From NCBI GenBank assembly GCA_965658745.1, contig CBFHTK010000009.1, positions 1 to 64,000 on the forward strand: a stretch of DNA of 64,000 nucleotides, in the 5' to 3' direction. Below are positions 25,828 to 33,699 of the stretch, piece after piece. The DNA is from JAHDFB01 sp965658745. GTDB lineage: Bacteria; Bacteroidota; Bacteroidia; Chitinophagales; Saprospiraceae. The stretch's first letter is position 1. The number at the start of each line of letters is the position of its first letter. The position numbers and the translations under genes were made by a program. The notes below the pieces were generated by a model, which had not been told where the DNA came from, did no database searches, and saw nothing but the letters and a program-made list of their open reading frames with translations.

Positions 25828-26613
25828 TTAGTTTATGTTTTTTTTGTGTGAGAATAACCATTTCAAGTACTCTGGATCTGCAAATGCGGGATCCCAAGAA
25901 TTATGATTCGCGCCAGGAATTAATGTGATTTTTGCTCGACCCTCGGCTTGTTGTACCGCTTTTACTAAGCTGGTACTCAACCTAGGATGAACAACATCAT
26001 CTTTTGTACCATGAAAAGCCCAAATAGGAACTTCGGTCATTTTTGAAACCATTTTTGTAGGGCCTCCTCCACAGATTGGTATTGCTGCAGCTATTTTTTC
26101 GGGTATTCGCCACAGTAGTTCCCAAACCCCAAAAGCACCCATTGAAAGACCACTTACATACAGACGATTCTCATCCGTATATGACTCTTGCATCAAACTG
26201 TCTAGCAGACCAATAACTAGTCCAAGTGATGGATGTGGTTCCTCATCCGTATGGTAGGTAAATCGACGGCTTGCTCCACCTTCGTCAGGTCTGTAAAGAT
26301 TAGCCCAATAATCAGTTGGTGGACATTGAGGGAATATTACTATAGCAGGATACTTTTGGATTGAATCCAAAAAGAATTGAGCTCCGTGTGTAAGTTGTGT
26401 TTTATTGTCTGTACCCCTTTCGCCCATTCCGTGTAAGAAGAGTATGACTGGATATGTTTTTTCTTCGTCAAAATCAAGGGGAAGCATCATGCGATAATTC
26501 AAAGAATTACCTTCTTTTTCATAGCTAAGATATGTATAAGCTTCATCTACAGATTGTGCAGTCAGAAAATGGCATGTAAAGAGAAGAATTATGCTTAAAT
26601 ATTTTACCATCAT
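25828..26613 (-). CDS. Secreted alpha/beta-hydrolase esterase (PHB depolymerase/feruloyl-esterase-like)
   Basis: This 261-residue protein has a signal peptide ending near FLTAQ. The hydrolase fold shows the oxyanion-loop motif LFLHGMGERG near 57, the nucleophile elbow GLSMGAFG near 154 and the catalytic His in PGANHNSWD near 240. Proteins of this type in PULs act as esterases on acyl substituents of polysaccharides, or as peptidases. It is tightly packed with the EEP-family gene (1-bp gap) and the GH3 gene (1-bp gap). I infer removal of an acyl decoration; the acid is unknown. Confidence 0.82.
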   Translation of the reverse strand: MMVKYLSIILLFTCHFLTAQSVDEAYTYLSYEKEGNSLNYRMMLPLDFDEEKTYPVILFLHGMGERGTDNKTQLTHGAQFFLDSIQKYPAIVIFPQCPPTDYWANLYRPDEGGASRRFTYHTDEEPHPSLGLVIGLLDSLMQESYTDENRLYVSGLSMGAFGVWELLWRIPEKIAAAIPICGGGPTKMVSKMTEVPIWAFHGTKDDVVHPRLSTSLVKAVQQAEGRAKITLIPGANHNSWDPAFADPEYLKWLFSHKKNIN

Positions 26614-26614
26614 A

Positions 26615-27451
26615 TTAGTTGACTTGAAATTCAGTAATGACTGGAAGATGATCTGACAGGTGCAGTTTTCTACTAGTTTTTGGAGCGGGTACCTCGTATT
26701 TTATAGCAGTCAGTTGTTCTCCGGTATAGAATATGTAGTCAATCCGTCTTTCACACTTGGATTGTATATCGAAACCATTATAGGTGCCTTTGCAAATTGT
26801 TTTTTTACTGTTTGTGTTAATGGCTGCATCGTTTAGATTCGAACTCAACTGCCTGTAGAGAGCTGTCTCTGGCGTAAGATTAAAATCTCCCATTAGAATT
26901 AAGGGTAGATCGGGAGTACTAGCTTTTACTTGTGCCAGAATAAGGTTTACGCTGTTTTGCCTAGCTTTTTCACCAACGTGATCAAAGTGAGTATTCCAAA
27001 TTGCAATCTTGGAGCCGTTCTCATTTTCAAAGATACCTTGAGTAAGTGTTCTATTGCATGCAGCATCCCAACCTCTCGAAACTTCATTTGGTGTTTGGCT
27101 TAACCAGATTGTTTTATCATTTACAATCTTCCACTTATCTTTTCTATAGAATATAAGCATAGCTTCACCTTCTTGCTTGCCGTCATCTCGTCCAACGCCA
27201 ATGAATCCATAGCTATCAAGCTTCGTAGCTAAGAACTCAACTTGCACCCACAAAGCTTCTTGAATTCCTATGAAGTCAGCATGTTGATTTATCAAGAATT
27301 CCGCGACTTCGTCTTTTCTATTCTCCCATTGATTTTCTTGATCGGTACTTGTTGCAAGTCGAATGTTATATGAAATCGTTTTGATAGATTCACTACCATA
27401 CATCGCTGTACACATAAACGCAAAGGAGAAGATCAGGATGGCTTTTATCAT
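26615..27451 (-). CDS. Secreted endonuclease/exonuclease/phosphatase (EEP) family hydrolase
   Basis: This 278-residue protein has a signal peptide. All EEP-fold motifs are present: SYNIRL (Asn) near 27, QEALW (metal-binding Glu) near 62, GDFNLTPE near 186 and the terminal SDHLPV (Asp-His pair) near 266. The family cleaves phosphodiesters or phosphomonoesters with Mg2+ and includes nucleases, sphingomyelinases and inositol phosphatases. Many Bacteroidota PULs carry an exported member of unknown substrate. Its ATG overlaps the stop of the upstream GH144-like gene by 4 bp, so the two are translationally coupled. The context suggests a phospho-substituent on the glycan rather than DNA. Confidence 0.87.
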   Translation of the reverse strand: MIKAILIFSFAFMCTAMYGSESIKTISYNIRLATSTDQENQWENRKDEVAEFLINQHADFIGIQEALWVQVEFLATKLDSYGFIGVGRDDGKQEGEAMLIFYRKDKWKIVNDKTIWLSQTPNEVSRGWDAACNRTLTQGIFENENGSKIAIWNTHFDHVGEKARQNSVNLILAQVKASTPDLPLILMGDFNLTPETALYRQLSSNLNDAAINTNSKKTICKGTYNGFDIQSKCERRIDYIFYTGEQLTAIKYEVPAPKTSRKLHLSDHLPVITEFQVN

Positions 27452-28791
27452 TGTGAAGGAACTTTACGGTAAGACATTTCAAGTTTATTTAGCCCTTCTT
27501 GAATTTCTGGAGCAGACATAAATAAATCCCAAAGCAGTCCAGACCTAAAGTTTTCGATCATCACCGGAATAGGTAATTGATCAATTGCTAGGTACCTTGG
27601 TAGAGACCAATTTGATTGTTCTGAAAATGCATCATAAGGGCCATATTCGCCGATCAAGTCCTTATGATCGGTATACATGTGTTTTAGAAATGCCATGCTT
27701 GCAGAGGGTGTATATGGAAACGAGCTGAGTGCGGCTGTAGGAGAAATTACGCCTAAATCTTCTTGCGGATTATGTCCTGCGTATCCGGTCATCGAATAGC
27801 TACTGGTGAGACCCCAGCATTCAGCGCTATATCCTTTGTATCCATATGGATTCCTTTTGGAATGTTCATGTTGAATCAGGGCATGATTTTGCGTAGCCTT
27901 CCAGTAATCAACATATTTATCTTTAAGTTGGTGAGGGTCAAGCCCCAAAAATGAATAATGAGCCCAAAACATCGGACCTACAGCCATATCGTTGCTTTCA
28001 TAGTGGTTTACTTCAGTTGGAATACCATAAAATTCGCGATCAGTGGCCATTTTACCTTCCATTAGAAACCCTTTGTAGTAGACTTCGGTGGATACGGGAT
28101 GGGTAGGGGAGGCGACACCTAAAATATACATAATCAGGCATTCGTTGTATCCGCGGACATCAAAATTCATTTTCCATTCGTGCTGTGGCGACCAGTGCCA
28201 ATACAGAACATCTTCTCCTTTTGTATACCACGACCAATCTATATCCTTCCACAGTTCATCCATTTGTGAGGCAAGTGCTTGTTCAGCTTCATTACCTTCT
28301 TTAAAATACTGCCTTGCTGTAATCAGACCTTGCGCAAGGAATGCCGTTTCCACAAGATCTCCACCATCATCGTAGCGACTAAAAGGTTTTGTTTTACCAG
28401 TTTCACCAATTAGCCAATGTGGCCAAGCTCCGTGAAATCGATCCGCTTCCTCAAGAAAATTCGTGAGTTTTTGAAGACGCTCGAAACCCTCCTCTCTTGT
28501 AATAAACTCGCGATGGATAGCTGCAATAGTAGCCATGATACCAAAGCCCGTTCCTCCTATTGTCACTACATCTGAATCATTCGAAGGATAAATACCATCC
28601 ATGTGAATACGCTCAGGTGCTGCTCCAGAGAATAGGTCTCCACCTTCCCAAAAGTAATTGAAGGTCTCTTTTTGGACTTGATCCAACAATTCTTCATCTA
28701 AATCACTAGAGCTACTAGCTACTTCAGAACTTTGGGGGGCACATGAAAGCAATAGCAAGGGAAATACAGCAAAGACCAATAAATGTCGCAT
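27448..28791 (-). CDS. GH144/glycoamylase-like glucanase lipoprotein (1)
   Basis: This 447-residue lipoprotein (lipobox LLSC) belongs to the PF10091 'glycoamylase' family, whose characterised Bacteroidota members are GH144 endo-beta-1,2-glucanases with an (alpha/alpha)6 barrel. Family signatures are FNYFWEGGDLFSG, GGTGFGIMATIAAIHREF, RFHGAWPHW, DGGDLVETAFLAQGL, YWHWSPQHEW, GYNECLIMYILG and SAECWGLTSSY. It is 12 bp downstream of a second member of the family and coupled to the EEP gene. It would cut the backbone of the imported or surface-bound glucan. The beta-1,2 specificity rests on family membership and should be treated as an inference. Confidence 0.87.
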   Translation of the reverse strand: MRHLLVFAVFPLLLLSCAPQSSEVASSSSDLDEELLDQVQKETFNYFWEGGDLFSGAAPERIHMDGIYPSNDSDVVTIGGTGFGIMATIAAIHREFITREEGFERLQKLTNFLEEADRFHGAWPHWLIGETGKTKPFSRYDDGGDLVETAFLAQGLITARQYFKEGNEAEQALASQMDELWKDIDWSWYTKGEDVLYWHWSPQHEWKMNFDVRGYNECLIMYILGVASPTHPVSTEVYYKGFLMEGKMATDREFYGIPTEVNHYESNDMAVGPMFWAHYSFLGLDPHQLKDKYVDYWKATQNHALIQHEHSKRNPYGYKGYSAECWGLTSSYSMTGYAGHNPQEDLGVISPTAALSSFPYTPSASMAFLKHMYTDHKDLIGEYGPYDAFSEQSNWSLPRYLAIDQLPIPVMIENFRSGLLWDLFMSAPEIQEGLNKLEMSYRKVPSQ

Positions 28792-28803
28792 GGTAATATT
28801 CGT

Positions 28804-30765
28804 TTAGTAGCTGATGCCTAGTTTGTCAAGACCGCTTAACACTTCTGGGTCACTCATGTATAGATCCCAAAGAAGACCTGTTCGGTAGTTTTCGATCATA
28901 CACACGATAGGTCCTTGATCGATTGCAAGATATGACGTAGCCCACCATCCTTCTGTTGGGTTAAATGCATCATAAAATCCATATGGTCCCCATAGCTGAT
29001 CACCGAGATAATAATAAAAATGCTTTAGCGCTTTTAGTGATTCTTCAGGAGTGTATGGTATAGATGAAATCGCCGCGGTAGGTGTTATTACTCCTAGATC
29101 GTTGGTCGGACTATGTGCGCTGTAGCCTTGATGATTATCGCTGGCTGTTAAGCCCCAACATTCATCACTGTAGCCTACAAAATTCCCTGGATTGGCGATA
29201 CAATGCTCATAGTTAACCAAACTATGGCTTCTATTTTGTTCCCAGTAATTTGCATACTGATCACTCAGATTTCGAGGATCCATGCCTAGATAACTGTAAT
29301 GACTAAAGAACAAAGGTCCACCTCTATCATAGCCTAATGGAAGCGTAATTCCATAATAGCTGGCACCATTTTGCATATTACCATTTCTTGCATAACCATT
29401 GTCATAAACCTGTTTATCTATCGAATGGGTAGGAGAACCAGCAGCTAGTGTATAAATGATCTGTGTTTCATTGTGGCCACGCACCGGAAGGTTCATCGCC
29501 CAGCCAAAATTTGGTGACCAGTGCCAATAAATGATATCTTGTCCTCCTCTCGTATACCAATCCCATTCCACTTCTTCCCAAAGGACAGTAATTTGATCAA
29601 TTAGATCTTTCTCCGTTGGATCTGCTTCATTTAGATATGCTCTAACAGTTAAAAGACCTTGTACTAGAAACGCAGTTTCTACGATGTCTCCGCCGTTGTC
29701 TTGTGCGCTGAATGGAATGGCAGCTCCCGTATTTCCATTAATCCAGTGAGACCAAGCACCATGGAATCTATCAGCGGATTCCAAGAAGTTAGCAATTTTT
29801 TGCCATCTTTCTAAGGCCTGAGTTCGAGTTATGAATCCTCGCTCTACCCCCACTATCATGGCCATCAATCCAAATCCACTTCCTCCACTAGTGACCGTAT
29901 TACCACTTGTGTTTCGTTCTCGTGCTAAACCACTATTGGGATGACCAAAATCCCAAAAATATTGGAAAGTCTTTTCTTGAACTAGAGTCAAAAGTTCGTC
30001 ATCACTAATGATGGGAAAGACAGGATCTTCCGGCGCATTGCTAAAAAGTGGATATGATTTCAAATCAAAAGTTCGTTCGATTTCTTCTCCTAGCGTTGAA
30101 GGGAATAGTATATTGTATTTTGTCAAAGGTGTGAAAGATTCTTGGGTAGTTATTTCGTAAGTTGTATTCGTAAGTTGTTGGATATTGAGATCGATCTGCA
30201 CATCACCTACACAGAATATTTTTGACTCAAGAAAACTTGGACTTACATTGTGACTTAGTTCAAGTTGAAAAGTGGGATTAAGCTCAATGTTGACATTGTT
30301 TTGAGATGTACTTAGAGCTTGCGCATCTGTTTTAAATTCTATTATTTCCAGAGCTTCTTTTATGATAGAAAATTCAATTGTAATACCAGGGAATCCTTCA
30401 TTTTCTGCACCACGAAGTACGTCAGATATTACGATTTGATATGTTTCACCTTCCAGAAATGGCTCGTTGATTTGCAATACAAGGACCTTGTCCAAATCAC
30501 TAAATCCGAGATCAAAATTAACCGATTCCTCATTGGATTTTAGTAATTGAATGGAATTTACAACACCGTCTGTTTTGAGTGGCACCGAAAAGAGTAAGTC
30601 AATGCGATCTGATGACTGAACTGTGCTATTTGACAAGACGTTTGAACCTTCAATAAGGACTGAAACTAGCTGCATGCTTCCAGATGGATCCGTCATTCTG
30701 TCTTCACATGAGGTGTTGATGATTAAAAGTAAAACCGATACAAGAAGTATGGCGAATAATCTCAT
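28804..30765 (-). CDS. GH144/glycoamylase-like glucanase with Ig-like N-terminus (2)
   Basis: This 653-residue lipoprotein has the lipobox NTSC. Residues of about 25-235 form two bacterial Ig-like (Big_5-type) domains (VSVLIEGSNVLSNSTVQSSD, QLELSHNVSP), probably spacers that hold the enzyme away from the membrane. The catalytic (alpha/alpha)6 domain at about 255-650 repeats the family motifs: FQYFWDFGHPNSGLA, GGSGFGLMAMIVGVERGF, RFHGAWSHW, NGGDIVETAFLVQGL, YWHWSPNFGW, GHNETQIIYTLA and SDECWGLTAS. It is a paralogue of the next gene. The two probably act as surface and periplasmic enzymes on the same glucan. It is separated from the SusE-like gene by a stem-loop at 30794-30820. Confidence 0.87.
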   Translation of the reverse strand: MRLFAILLVSVLLLIINTSCEDRMTDPSGSMQLVSVLIEGSNVLSNSTVQSSDRIDLLFSVPLKTDGVVNSIQLLKSNEESVNFDLGFSDLDKVLVLQINEPFLEGETYQIVISDVLRGAENEGFPGITIEFSIIKEALEIIEFKTDAQALSTSQNNVNIELNPTFQLELSHNVSPSFLESKIFCVGDVQIDLNIQQLTNTTYEITTQESFTPLTKYNILFPSTLGEEIERTFDLKSYPLFSNAPEDPVFPIISDDELLTLVQEKTFQYFWDFGHPNSGLARERNTSGNTVTSGGSGFGLMAMIVGVERGFITRTQALERWQKIANFLESADRFHGAWSHWINGNTGAAIPFSAQDNGGDIVETAFLVQGLLTVRAYLNEADPTEKDLIDQITVLWEEVEWDWYTRGGQDIIYWHWSPNFGWAMNLPVRGHNETQIIYTLAAGSPTHSIDKQVYDNGYARNGNMQNGASYYGITLPLGYDRGGPLFFSHYSYLGMDPRNLSDQYANYWEQNRSHSLVNYEHCIANPGNFVGYSDECWGLTASDNHQGYSAHSPTNDLGVITPTAAISSIPYTPEESLKALKHFYYYLGDQLWGPYGFYDAFNPTEGWWATSYLAIDQGPIVCMIENYRTGLLWDLYMSDPEVLSGLDKLGISY

Positions 30766-30793
30766 TGTTGTGATTTGTGATAGCTTCTAAAAT

Positions 30794-30820
30794 AAGGGAG
30801 AAACCAACTGTTTCTCCCTT
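30794..30820 (-). terminator. Stem-loop between the sus genes and the enzyme genes
   Basis: A perfect 11-bp stem (AAGGGAGAAAC and GTTTCTCCCTT) surrounds a 5-nt loop, followed on the minus strand by ATTTTAG. It lies between the surface-lipoprotein gene and the first glucanase gene. It probably lowers read-through or protects the susCDE part of the transcript. Confidence 0.65.
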
Positions 30821-30849
30821 CAATTTGAATTTTTAATTAAAATATCAAA

Positions 30850-32133
30850 CTAGTTCTTTTCTGCGTCATATAGCGCTTTCGCATCAGTTGCAGAATATGG
30901 AGCCTTAAATATTCGAACATCATCTAGATCTCCTTTAAAGTGGTTTGAGGTTGGTAATTCATAAGAACCCCACGGTTCGGCGTCCCACAGTTCTCCTCCA
31001 CTAGAGTGGATGAATCCGAAAGCTAATTCTGGAAGTTCACTTGGTGCTACTCCACCATATCCTACACCAACAGCTGTTCTTTTTCCATCAGCTTCTGGCC
31101 AAAGATCAAAATCCCAACTCTTCATCAACTCACCATTGATATACATTCTACCTTGTCTTTCAGTAGCATTGTATACGCAGATTATATGAGCCCATTTGTC
31201 TTGGATTAAACCTTCTACGCCACCTGAACCCGTGAGATCAGCAACGTAGTCCCATCCTTGCCATCCACCGTTTTCAGCGTCTGCACCATCACCTGGAAAC
31301 CACGTGTCTTCAAAAACAACTGAACCGTCAGCTAATTCATAACCTGCTGCTAGTTTACACGAAGTATAACTTGAAGGAATTTCAAATTGGAAACCTTTGA
31401 ATGCTGCTAGACCCAATACAAAGTGGCCAGCTGGATTTCCACCTGCATCAACATGACCATCTGAGTTTGTTTTGACCCAAAAGCTTAATGTAAAATCTTG
31501 TCCGTCAAGTAGTTGATCAGCATCTGCAATTTCAATGATTGTTTCATCACCATCAAAAGAAGCGGTACTGTTTCCTTGACCGAATCTGTCAGTTCCATAC
31601 GTAACGGCCACAGTTTTTGATGTTACCATTTGACCAGTTGCATCATCAGCGGTATTATCAAAAGTCCAGTATGCTGCCATACTTTCCTCTAGGGGAACAA
31701 CTACAGGCGCACGTCCTTCAGTTGTAAATGTTCTTGAACTAGACGGTAATTCTCCTTCGTCTTCAGCTACCAAACCATTCATGCTAAGTGTATAAAGCGT
31801 TCCACGCATAAGATCAGCGTTTGGCTTGATCGTTACGGTGGTACCTGAACTTGTAACTGTTGAAGGTACATCACCATCCGCTCCAGTAATCTTAATATTG
31901 GATGCAGATGCATTAGTAGGTGCTTTATCGAAAGTTGCTGTAATTGTTGAGTTAAGTGCCACATCCGTCGCAGATGTTGCTCCGTTCAAATTTTGCTTAA
32001 CTTCTGAACCATCTTCAAAACTAGTTCCGACTGCTTCTATGCTACTGATTATGATTGGATCTGGATCCGAACCACAACTGGCTATCATCAAGCCTAATGC
32101 TAAAAACAGTGATAAAAACTTAAATGATTTCAT
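30850..32133 (-). CDS. SusE-position surface glycan-binding lipoprotein with LamG domain
   Basis: This 427-residue lipoprotein has the lipobox IASC. Residues of about 30-140 form a Big_5/Ig-like domain (ATDVALNSTITATFDKAPTN, TFTTEGRAPVVVP). Residues of about 155-427 form a concanavalin/LamG jelly roll (AYWTFDNTADDATGQM, FTLSFWVKTNSDG, GRMYINGELMKSW, FKGDLDDVRIFKAPYSATDA). It sits directly after SusD, where PULs encode surface glycan-binding proteins. It most likely binds the target polysaccharide on the cell surface. No glycosidase catalytic pair of the GH16 type is visible. Confidence 0.85.
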   Translation of the reverse strand: MKSFKFLSLFLALGLMIASCGSDPDPIIISSIEAVGTSFEDGSEVKQNLNGATSATDVALNSTITATFDKAPTNASASNIKITGADGDVPSTVTSSGTTVTIKPNADLMRGTLYTLSMNGLVAEDEGELPSSSRTFTTEGRAPVVVPLEESMAAYWTFDNTADDATGQMVTSKTVAVTYGTDRFGQGNSTASFDGDETIIEIADADQLLDGQDFTLSFWVKTNSDGHVDAGGNPAGHFVLGLAAFKGFQFEIPSSYTSCKLAAGYELADGSVVFEDTWFPGDGADAENGGWQGWDYVADLTGSGGVEGLIQDKWAHIICVYNATERQGRMYINGELMKSWDFDLWPEADGKRTAVGVGYGGVAPSELPELAFGFIHSSGGELWDAEPWGSYELPTSNHFKGDLDDVRIFKAPYSATDAKALYDAEKN

Positions 32134-32199
32134 TCGTTTTTTAATTTTTAAAGGTTAAATAATTTATTGTTACGTAATATCTTCTAGTTGATTAATGTC

Positions 32200-33681
32200 C
32201 TAGTATCCTGGGTTTTGCGTTATTCTTCCTTCAGAGATGTCAATTTCTGATTGTGGAATTGGTAATACTTCATTTTTATTTGGTAGGAATCCCAATGGTC
32301 CTAAGACTTCTTCCGCTCTATTTGTTCGTACTAAGTCCCAAAAGCGTTGACCTTCTAAAGCTAGTTCGCGATTTCTTTCCTCTATAATAATCTCTAAAAG
32401 CTCATCTGTGCTGGTAGTAGTTATGTCTGGAAGAATATCAGAATTGCCATTTCTCGCTCTCTCTCTCACTCGATTTAGATGAGCCAAGGCATCGGATGCT
32501 TTATCGTTTCTTGTCAAAGCTTCTGCAGCTAGCAACAGTATATCAGAATAACGTATAATACGTCGATTATGTCCAAATGAAGTTTCAGTATTTGTACCTG
32601 AGTGCCATATTTTTTGATTGTAGCATTCGATCTCGACAATTTGTCCATCTACGTAGGTTGTATCTGGCGTTGATGAATCACCATCTGTTTCAACTCCATC
32701 TAGAACTTCACCCAGAAAGATTACTGACGGATCTAGTCTTGGGTCCTCGCTATCTTGCATTTTGACTATCCAAGGATAAGCTGGACGACCAAAACCCCAT
32801 CCTCTATTTGGAGTTCCTCTGATTCCCATTGTATTGGCATATTGATTTCCTCCCAAAGCGAATGAAAAGGGAAGCGCAGACACTTCAAAGATTGATTCGA
32901 TACCATGCTCATTTTCTTCGATGAACACCTGATCAAAAGATTCTGCAAGATCGTACTCTTCACTTGCAATAATATCTAGAAGTAGCTTTTCTGCCTCTAT
33001 TGTGTTGTTATAGTACATGTAAAGTCTCGCTAACAAGCCTCTTGCTGCTCCCTTAGTAGCTCGTGTTCTTTCAGAAGTTGCTTGCTGAGATTTTTCTGGT
33101 AACACGGAAATACCAAACTCTAGATCAGGAATTATTATATCACTCATGATAATGGATGGATCTGTTCGCTCAAGATCTAAAGGGGGATCTACTTCAGTCA
33201 CCATTGGAACGGCTCCAAATGAGCGAATCAATAAACCATAGTAATATGCTCTTAAGAATCTTGCTTCTGCAAGAATGCCATTCTGACGATCAGAATCCAT
33301 AACTATATCTGGTACTTTAGTTAGCACCAAATTTGCTCGTCTTACTGATTGATATAGTGTCTTATAATATCGTTCTGCTGAGCCTTCTTCTGAAGTGTGG
33401 GAGAAATTATCATACACGCTAATTGCTGCTCCATCGCCTGGGTTACTTCCTTTCGTGGCTTCATCAGACATCATATCTAGAAGTGGAAATCCACCAGTAG
33501 CTAATTGCCAACTTCTTAGGCTGTTGTAGCATGCGTTGAGAGCTAATTCAGCATCACTAGCACTTGATGGAAAATTTCCAGCAGTTAAAGATCCTCTTGG
33601 AGGCTGATTGAGAAAGTCATCGCCGCAAGACATCAGAACTGACATGCTTATGATCACTGTAATAAATAGTAATTTTTTCAT
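32200..33681 (-). CDS. susD: SusD/RagB family glycan-binding lipoprotein
   Basis: This 493-residue lipoprotein has the lipobox LMSC before GDDFLNQPPRGSLT. The N-terminal SusD-like domain contains LNACYNSLRSWQ and AEARFLRAYYYGLLIRSFGAVPMV, a hallmark helix-loop. TPR-like helices include AARGLLARLYMYY. The C-terminal RagB region contains RRIIRYSDILLLAAEALTRN, LNRVRERARNG and ELALEGQRFWDLVR. SusD forms the lid of the SusC transporter and captures oligosaccharide. The gene starts 18 bp after the end of susC. The ligand is inferred to be a beta-glucan from the enzyme genes downstream. Confidence 0.95.
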   Translation of the reverse strand: MKKLLFITVIISMSVLMSCGDDFLNQPPRGSLTAGNFPSSASDAELALNACYNSLRSWQLATGGFPLLDMMSDEATKGSNPGDGAAISVYDNFSHTSEEGSAERYYKTLYQSVRRANLVLTKVPDIVMDSDRQNGILAEARFLRAYYYGLLIRSFGAVPMVTEVDPPLDLERTDPSIIMSDIIIPDLEFGISVLPEKSQQATSERTRATKGAARGLLARLYMYYNNTIEAEKLLLDIIASEEYDLAESFDQVFIEENEHGIESIFEVSALPFSFALGGNQYANTMGIRGTPNRGWGFGRPAYPWIVKMQDSEDPRLDPSVIFLGEVLDGVETDGDSSTPDTTYVDGQIVEIECYNQKIWHSGTNTETSFGHNRRIIRYSDILLLAAEALTRNDKASDALAHLNRVRERARNGNSDILPDITTTSTDELLEIIIEERNRELALEGQRFWDLVRTNRAEEVLGPLGFLPNKNEVLPIPQSEIDISEGRITQNPGY

Positions 33682-33699
33682 TTGTAAGTTCTTTTGTAA

